A stretch of 24,811 nt of DNA from CAIXDN01 sp964482085 (GTDB taxonomy: Bacteria; Patescibacteriota; Patescibacteriia; 2-12-FULL-60-25), in the NCBI GenBank assembly GCA_964482085.1, contig CAYZVS010000011.1, forward strand, positions 1 to 24,811. Reading direction: 5' to 3'. Position 1 is the first letter of the stretch. Each line of letters opens with the position of its first letter. The notes under the pieces are model-generated. The model was not told the DNA's origin. It ran no database searches and saw only the letters and a list, made by a program, of their open reading frames with translations. Of the stretch, positions 21,444 to 24,811 are shown one piece after another. Made by a program: the position numbers and the translations under genes.

Positions 21444-22232
21444 TTATTCCGACTTAACTCCAAAAGCGAGTTTAAGATCGGCGCGGGCTTTTTCCATCGT
21501 CGCTTTAAAGGTGGCGAGGGCTTTGGCGTGGGCGTCGTTGCGCGTCTTGGCTAAGGCGCGGACTTGGTCGCCGTTGCTATCAATCCCCTGTCTGTCAGCT
21601 TGGAGCTTGCGACGGGCGGCTTGTACCGAGGCGTTAAAGTCGGCGCGGAAGGTTGCGTTTTCTACTCCGGCGGCGCAGTCGGCTTTGGCTTTTTCTAAGG
21701 CAGCGTTCATGGAAGTGCGGAATGCGGATACGGCGTTATCGACAATTGTTTTACGCGATACGACGACTGTATCAACTCCCTCGCGAAAAGTGTCGTTGGC
21801 GGCTTTATAGGCGGCGACACGAGCATCAACAGCGGCTTTGACGGATGTCTGATACTCCGTGACGGCGGCTTTCTTGGCATCGGTATCTGCGCGGGCCATG
21901 AGCTTGGCTTGTGCATCGACACGGAGCTCCAAAGCAGAATCACGATGCTTATCGACTTTTCCATCGCGTTCATCGCGACGTTCTACGAGCTTGCCTTGTC
22001 TTTCATCACGACGTTCCATCACGTTTCCGCGTACTTTATCGACAGAAGCTTGAAGACGCGCAACTTGTGTACCGATATTGGCACAAGCTTCCACGCGGAC
22101 ATCGGCTTTGATTACAGGTCGGATCGATACGCGTGTTTGAGCGGATGCGATGGACGGAATTACCATCGAGAACAAGGCGGCACCGGCGGTTGCATTATGG
22201 ACAATTTTACGGAAGGTCATATTGCATTTCAT
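21444..22232 (-). CDS. Secreted helical coiled-coil protein, unknown function
   Basis: The 262-residue product has a signal peptide (NATAGAALFSMVIPSIASA, cleavage after about residue 31, ASA-QT) and then almost only charged helix: Ala, Lys, Arg, Glu and Asp rich, with a repeated unit MERRDERQGKLVERRDERDG (72-91) and later helices (VTEYQTSVKAAVDARVAAYK, KARADLKLAF). Two Cys (near 49 and 190) could form one disulfide. It is probably an extracytoplasmic coiled-coil or helical-bundle protein. I do not recognise a family. The ATG at 22232 lies 26 nt inside the end of the small lipoprotein gene; ATG 22220 is an alternative with the same signal peptide. Both genes are exported and overlap, so they are coupled and may act together. 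Confidence 0.75.
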   Translation of the reverse strand: MKCNMTFRKIVHNATAGAALFSMVIPSIASAQTRVSIRPVIKADVRVEACANIGTQVARLQASVDKVRGNVMERRDERQGKLVERRDERDGKVDKHRDSALELRVDAQAKLMARADTDAKKAAVTEYQTSVKAAVDARVAAYKAANDTFREGVDTVVVSRKTIVDNAVSAFRTSMNAALEKAKADCAAGVENATFRADFNASVQAARRKLQADRQGIDSNGDQVRALAKTRNDAHAKALATFKATMEKARADLKLAFGVKSE

Positions 22233-22464
22233 TTAAAGAATTTAATTCCGGTTTGTCGCTTTCCACGACGTCGACGTCAGAACTTGCTTTGCTTTCTTCT
22301 GTATCGATATCCGCTGCGGCATTGATCTCTGCGTCGATAGCGGCATCGATCGCGTCAGCGTCTGAGGCGCTGTCTGATGGCATGGTGTTTTGCCCAACAC
22401 AACCTGCGCCTATAAGAGCGACGGCGCCTGCGAGAATCAGTAGATATGTAGCGTTTTTGCGCAT
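22207..22464 (-). CDS. Small acidic lipoprotein
   Basis: With ATG 22464 the product has 85 residues: a signal peptide MRKNATYLLILAGAVALIG ending in lipobox IGAGC (lipidated Cys about 22), then a very acidic Ala/Asp/Glu/Ser-rich tail (DADAIDAAIDAEINAAADID and on to NEMQYDLP). The tail is probably disordered or weakly helical. The upstream nine codons of the frame lie inside a leader hairpin and are not used. A consensus promoter and a strong hairpin precede it. The stop lies within the start of the coiled-coil protein gene, so these two exported proteins are co-expressed. The function is unknown. Confidence 0.7.
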   Translation of the reverse strand: MRKNATYLLILAGAVALIGAGCVGQNTMPSDSASDADAIDAAIDAEINAAADIDTEESKASSDVDVVESDKPELNSLNEMQYDLP

Positions 22465-22473
22465 AAGAATAAA

Positions 22474-22511
22474 GGATCGCCAGGGCCCCAAATTTGGGCC
22501 TCTTGCGATCC
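22474..22511 (-). promoter_or_regulatory. Strong leader hairpin before the small lipoprotein gene
   Basis: ggatcgc (22474-22480) pairs with gcgatcc (22505-22511), with further pairing inside (agggcccc..aaatttgggcct). On the minus strand it is followed by TTTATTCTT and then the ATG at 22464. It can be read as a terminator for the SPFH transcript, or as an attenuator or stabiliser in the lipoprotein leader. Confidence 0.5.
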
Positions 22512-22539
22512 ATTATACTGGTCTTATACAGACTGTCAT
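22512..22539 (-). promoter_or_regulatory. Promoter with perfect TATAAT; -35 box lies in the repeat
   Basis: On the minus strand: -35 box ATGACA (22539-22534, 5 of 6), a 16-bp spacer and a perfect -10 box TATAAT (22517-22512). The start would be near 22505. The -35 hexamer is part of the conserved end of the inverted-repeat element at 22533-22626. Confidence 0.6.
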
Positions 22540-22626
22540 CCTCGCGTATGCGGGGATCCAGCTGAGCGTATTGGATAAATGTTCGGATTTACTGGTACTG
22601 GATACCCGCCTTCGCGGGTATGACAG
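22533..22626. repeat. REP-type inverted repeat pair
   Basis: Two 29-nt arms, 22533-22561 (ctgtcat..atccag) and 22598-22626 (ctggat..tgacag), are imperfect inverted copies with about five mismatches, around a 36-nt centre. Each arm can fold on itself. The arms match those of the valS insertion at 7567-7626. The element sits 7 nt beyond the stop of the SPFH gene. Confidence 0.85.
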
Positions 22627-22633
22627 TTAGCAG

Positions 22634-23425
22634 TTAGCGCACGACACTTCCAACGTTGATGAATGGTGTGGCGCCGGAACCCATGACCGTTGGGAGTTTG
22701 CCATCCCACTTTTCCAAAGCACGCAATTCAAGAATTTGTGGCGATGATTGAAGGGCGGCGGACTCGATGCGGAGTGCTTCTGCTTTACCGCGAGCCTCGG
22801 CGATTTGCTGGTCGGCTTCAAATTTAATTTGTTCGAGCTTGTTCTTGGCAGCGAGGGCGGATTGTTCTGCTGTCACCTTGAGTTCAATGGCGGCATTGAA
22901 GGATTCGGAGAATTGGAAGTCGACGATGTTGAAATCATCGATGAGAATTCCACGTGGCTGAAGTTTCTCGACGAGATGTAAACGGATCGCATCACGGACT
23001 TCCTCGCGGCGCGTGATCAATTCTTCTGCCGTGTATTTAGCTGTTGTCGATTTAACGGATTCTTGAAGTGCTGGGTCAATCAAACGGATATTGTAGCTCG
23101 TGCCAATTTCCTGATAGATGTTGGCAACGCGAGTCGGATCAATGTGATAGTTGAGTGCGACTTTGGAATTGACGGTTTGCAAGTCCTTGGAAGCGGCGGT
23201 TGAGATGACTTCTTCTTTTTGGATTCTGACGTCCATGATTTCTATGCGGTCGGCGAATGGGATGCGGACATACAAACCCTCGTTAAAGACTTTACCGGAG
23301 ACAGCGCCCCAACGGAGGAGAATACCGCGCTCGCCGGCGCCGACGGTGCCAAAAGGCCAGGCGATGAAGAGGAGAATGAGGCCTATAACGACAGCTACGA
23401 TGAGGCCGATTGATAGGTTTTTCAT
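22634..23425 (-). CDS. SPFH/Band 7 (prohibitin-type) membrane protein
   Basis: The 263-residue protein has an N-terminal membrane anchor (about 4-24, LSIGLIVAVVIGLILLFIAW), then the SPFH domain: VGAGERGILLRWGAVSGKVF (28-47), GLYVRIPFADRIEIMDVRIQKEE, LNYHIDP and LVEKLQPRGILIDDFNIVDFQF. A long Ala/Glu/Lys coiled coil follows (about 180-230, AEQSALAAKNKLEQIKFEAD), ending near PTVMGSGATPFINVGSVVR. Spacing and order are those of prohibitin-like proteins, which assemble into ring-shaped membrane scaffolds and control proteases and membrane organisation. It is complete and of usual length. No Shine-Dalgarno site is seen. It has no direct operon partner upstream, and the REP-type repeat and a hairpin follow it. 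Confidence 0.9.
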   Translation of the reverse strand: MKNLSIGLIVAVVIGLILLFIAWPFGTVGAGERGILLRWGAVSGKVFNEGLYVRIPFADRIEIMDVRIQKEEVISTAASKDLQTVNSKVALNYHIDPTRVANIYQEIGTSYNIRLIDPALQESVKSTTAKYTAEELITRREEVRDAIRLHLVEKLQPRGILIDDFNIVDFQFSESFNAAIELKVTAEQSALAAKNKLEQIKFEADQQIAEARGKAEALRIESAALQSSPQILELRALEKWDGKLPTVMGSGATPFINVGSVVR

Positions 23426-23466
23426 ATGGAGGGGAGGTTAGAGCAAAACGGCGGAGGGGGCAAGGA

Positions 23467-24282
23467 TCAGGTTTCTTCAAAAAAGTCCTCGTCTACTTGC
23501 TTGACTTCATACACATTCTTTATTTGTACTCCGATATTGAACTCATGCATCAACTGAACTAAGCGGCTTCCGTCGATAAGGATGATTGTATGGCTGGCTT
23601 TTTTAGCTTTGTTTATCGCTGCATCAGCGAACGATGATGTCGTCACAAAAATCCCCTTCTCCGTATCACTGCTCATCGCACCGATAAAGTCTCGAATTTC
23701 TTTTTCATTTACTCTATTATCTGTATAACGTTTTGATTGCACATAAATTCTGTCCAGACCGAGTTGGTCCTGATTTATTATTCCGTCTATACCCCCATCA
23801 CCTGACTTTGCAGTTCCAATGAAGTTACCGTATCCCATCTTCTTTAGAAGTTTTAAAATTACTCTTTCAAAATAATATGGATCAACACCTTTAAGTTTCT
23901 CCAATAGTTCGGTTCTAACATCATTCTCTATTGCGCGTACACCAGATTCTATTAAATCCTCAGGAGTAGCTTCATTCGTTGCTACATCAGTAGACTCTTC
24001 GGACGATTCACTCTCCCTGAGTGCCACGTGCGCTTTGTAATCCAAATCATTTTTTAAGTCCTGAAAAGAATATCCATCGGAGTCGAGGATCTTTTTACCT
24101 TTCTCTGTTATCTGTACAAACGCGCGTTCAGGCTGTTGGACAAGTCTTGCAGTCTTAAGATACGCCTTGCCCCAGCCTATACGATTTAAGAGCATCGAAT
24201 CTCCACTTTTTGTCTTTATATCCGATACCTCTTTTGGCAGATCTGAATAAAAGCGGTCCCGTACTTGATTCAAGTAAATCAT
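23467..24282 (-). CDS. mrr: Mrr-type restriction endonuclease, 5' end frameshifted
   Basis: The 271-residue frame holds most of an Mrr protein. An N-terminal DNA-binding part (about 1-65: NRIGWGKAYLKTARLVQQPE, RAFVQITEKGKKIL) leads to an acidic linker. The catalytic PD-(D/E)xK domain follows: YYFERVILKLLKKMGYG (136-152), SGDGGIDGIINQDQLGLDRI (160-179) with Asp166, and YVQSKRYTDNR with Gln182 and Lys184, then GIFVTTSSFADAA and ILIDGSRL. Mrr enzymes cut DNA with foreign, often methylated, sequences. The first about 31 residues of the family are encoded in another frame just upstream (entry 24283-24376). Starting at ATG 24282 would lose the first helix of the DNA-binding domain. It follows an HsdR gene and is AT-richer than the core genes, as expected for a mobile defence locus. 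Confidence 0.85.
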   Translation of the reverse strand: MIYLNQVRDRFYSDLPKEVSDIKTKSGDSMLLNRIGWGKAYLKTARLVQQPERAFVQITEKGKKILDSDGYSFQDLKNDLDYKAHVALRESESSEESTDVATNEATPEDLIESGVRAIENDVRTELLEKLKGVDPYYFERVILKLLKKMGYGNFIGTAKSGDGGIDGIINQDQLGLDRIYVQSKRYTDNRVNEKEIRDFIGAMSSDTEKGIFVTTSSFADAAINKAKKASHTIILIDGSRLVQLMHEFNIGVQIKNVYEVKQVDEDFFEET

Positions 24283-24376
24283 TGTAACCTATAGCGTTCC
24301 CATCTTTTAGAACTGTCAGTATCGGGATAAACGTTTCGTGAAACTTTGGCAGTCTGTCTAATTTTATATTTGGCAT
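24283..24376 (-). pseudogene. Displaced 5' part of the mrr gene
   Basis: The frame from ATG 24376 reads MPNIKLDRLPKFHETFIPIL, then TVLKDGNAIGYND, the usual start of Mrr (winged-helix helix 1: P-L--LKDG). It continues into a meaningless tail past 24280. Dropping one base near 24274-24280 joins it to the catalytic frame: GYND then L-NQVRDRFYSDLP. The joined protein has about 302 residues, close to the roughly 304 of known Mrr. So mrr has a single-base frameshift here, real or from the assembly. Confidence 0.7.
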
Positions 24377-24405
24377 ATAACGTAATGGTTTTTTATGCTT
24401 ATTTT

Positions 24406-24811
24406 TTAGTGGAAAGGATTAACTCCTACTGTTTCAAACGCTCTCGCATCTCGATAATTTTCGTAAATAAAATTATAAACTTCAAGTCCTTTATTTTCAC
24501 AATCTCGTTCTGAATAAACCCGCATTGGTAGTTCTGGAAACAGGATATCGGAGATGGTGGTTTTTACACCGGCTCGGAGTGATTCAAAGTCGCGCCAATT
24601 TGGTACAAGCTTTTCCTTAAGTTTTACCAACAATTCTTTGGCGACAACACGAACTTTTTTGGTATCTTCTGGATTTAATTCTTCTTTTTGTAGCAAATCA
24701 AATATCGCCAACTCATCCTCTGTAAGCCCTTCTTTGACTGCACGCTTTTCTTCTTTGTCCAAATCTTTTGCCAAGTCCACCAAGTCATTGAGAAGCTGGT
24801 CAATATCGTGC
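24406..24811 (-). CDS. hsdR: Type I restriction enzyme R subunit, C-terminal part
   Basis: An open frame enters from the right window edge (HDIDQLLNDLVDLAKDLDKE) and ends at 24406, so only the last about 134 residues are seen; the GTG at 24783 is not the real start. The sequence, with KEGLTEDELAIFDLLQ, VRVVAKELLVKLKEKLVPNW and AGVKTTISDILFPELPMRVY, matches the helical C-terminus of HsdR (DUF3387 type), which in the whole enzyme docks the motor-nuclease subunit to the methylase core. The helicase and nuclease domains, and probably hsdM and hsdS, should lie outside the window. It is followed after 29 nt by mrr on the same strand. AT-rich composition fits a transferred defence locus. Confidence 0.75.
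   Translation of the reverse strand, partial: HDIDQLLNDLVDLAKDLDKEEKRAVKEGLTEDELAIFDLLQKEELNPEDTKKVRVVAKELLVKLKEKLVPNWRDFESLRAGVKTTISDILFPELPMRVYSERDCENKGLEVYNFIYENYRDARAFETVGVNPFH

Overview
The window looks like chromosomal DNA from an uncultured bacterium, most plausibly a member of the Patescibacteria/CPR (Uhrbacteria- or Magasanikbacteria-like). That is inference from gene content and style: compact operons, ATGA and TAATATG junctions almost without Shine-Dalgarno sites, many small proteins without a recognisable family, an SLT transglycosylase and S41 protease beside murA, a bactofilin, and PEGA/propeller and SPFH membrane proteins. TGA is a genuine stop (tyrS, the transglycosylase and others), so the TGA=Gly code of Gracilibacteria/SR1 does not apply. 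Nearly everything is on the minus strand; only three genes run forward.

Layout. 1-2140: a left-edge helical protein of unknown function (cut by the window), a small AT-rich membrane protein and a lipoprotein whose gene appears frameshifted. 2440-9480: one minus-strand translation operon, valS, tyrS, argS, a bactofilin and a lipid-kinase-like gene, followed by tRNA-Leu(GAG), tRNA-Val(TAC) and a terminator. 9622-10767: a forward DHH-family gene with degenerate motifs. 10768-11126: a gene-free stretch with an array of GTC-tetraloop-GAC hairpins, the most unusual non-coding structure here. 11127-12218: a minus three-gene unit ending in trmH. 12245-12709: a forward NlpC/P60-like peptidase. 12790-19171: a six-gene envelope operon, murA, S41 protease, Nudix hydrolase, SLT transglycosylase, lipoprotein and HD hydrolase. 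19242-20552: a forward PEGA/beta-propeller membrane protein. 20652-21418: a two-gene unit of conserved unknowns. 21444-23425: two exported proteins and an SPFH protein. 23467-24811: a restriction locus with an apparently frameshifted mrr and the C-terminus of a type I HsdR.

The core genes join two themes. One is translation: three aminoacyl-tRNA synthetases, two tRNAs and a tRNA methyltransferase. The other is wall building and remodelling: MurA, a lytic transglycosylase, an S41 protease and bactofilin. Small palindromic repeats run through the region: an 88-bp element in two convergent gene junctions, a related hairpin in the third, and a REP-type element (consensus like gtcat-cccg..cggg-atccag) once between genes and once inserted in frame in valS. 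The two apparent frameshifts may be real or may be consensus errors; raw reads would settle this.
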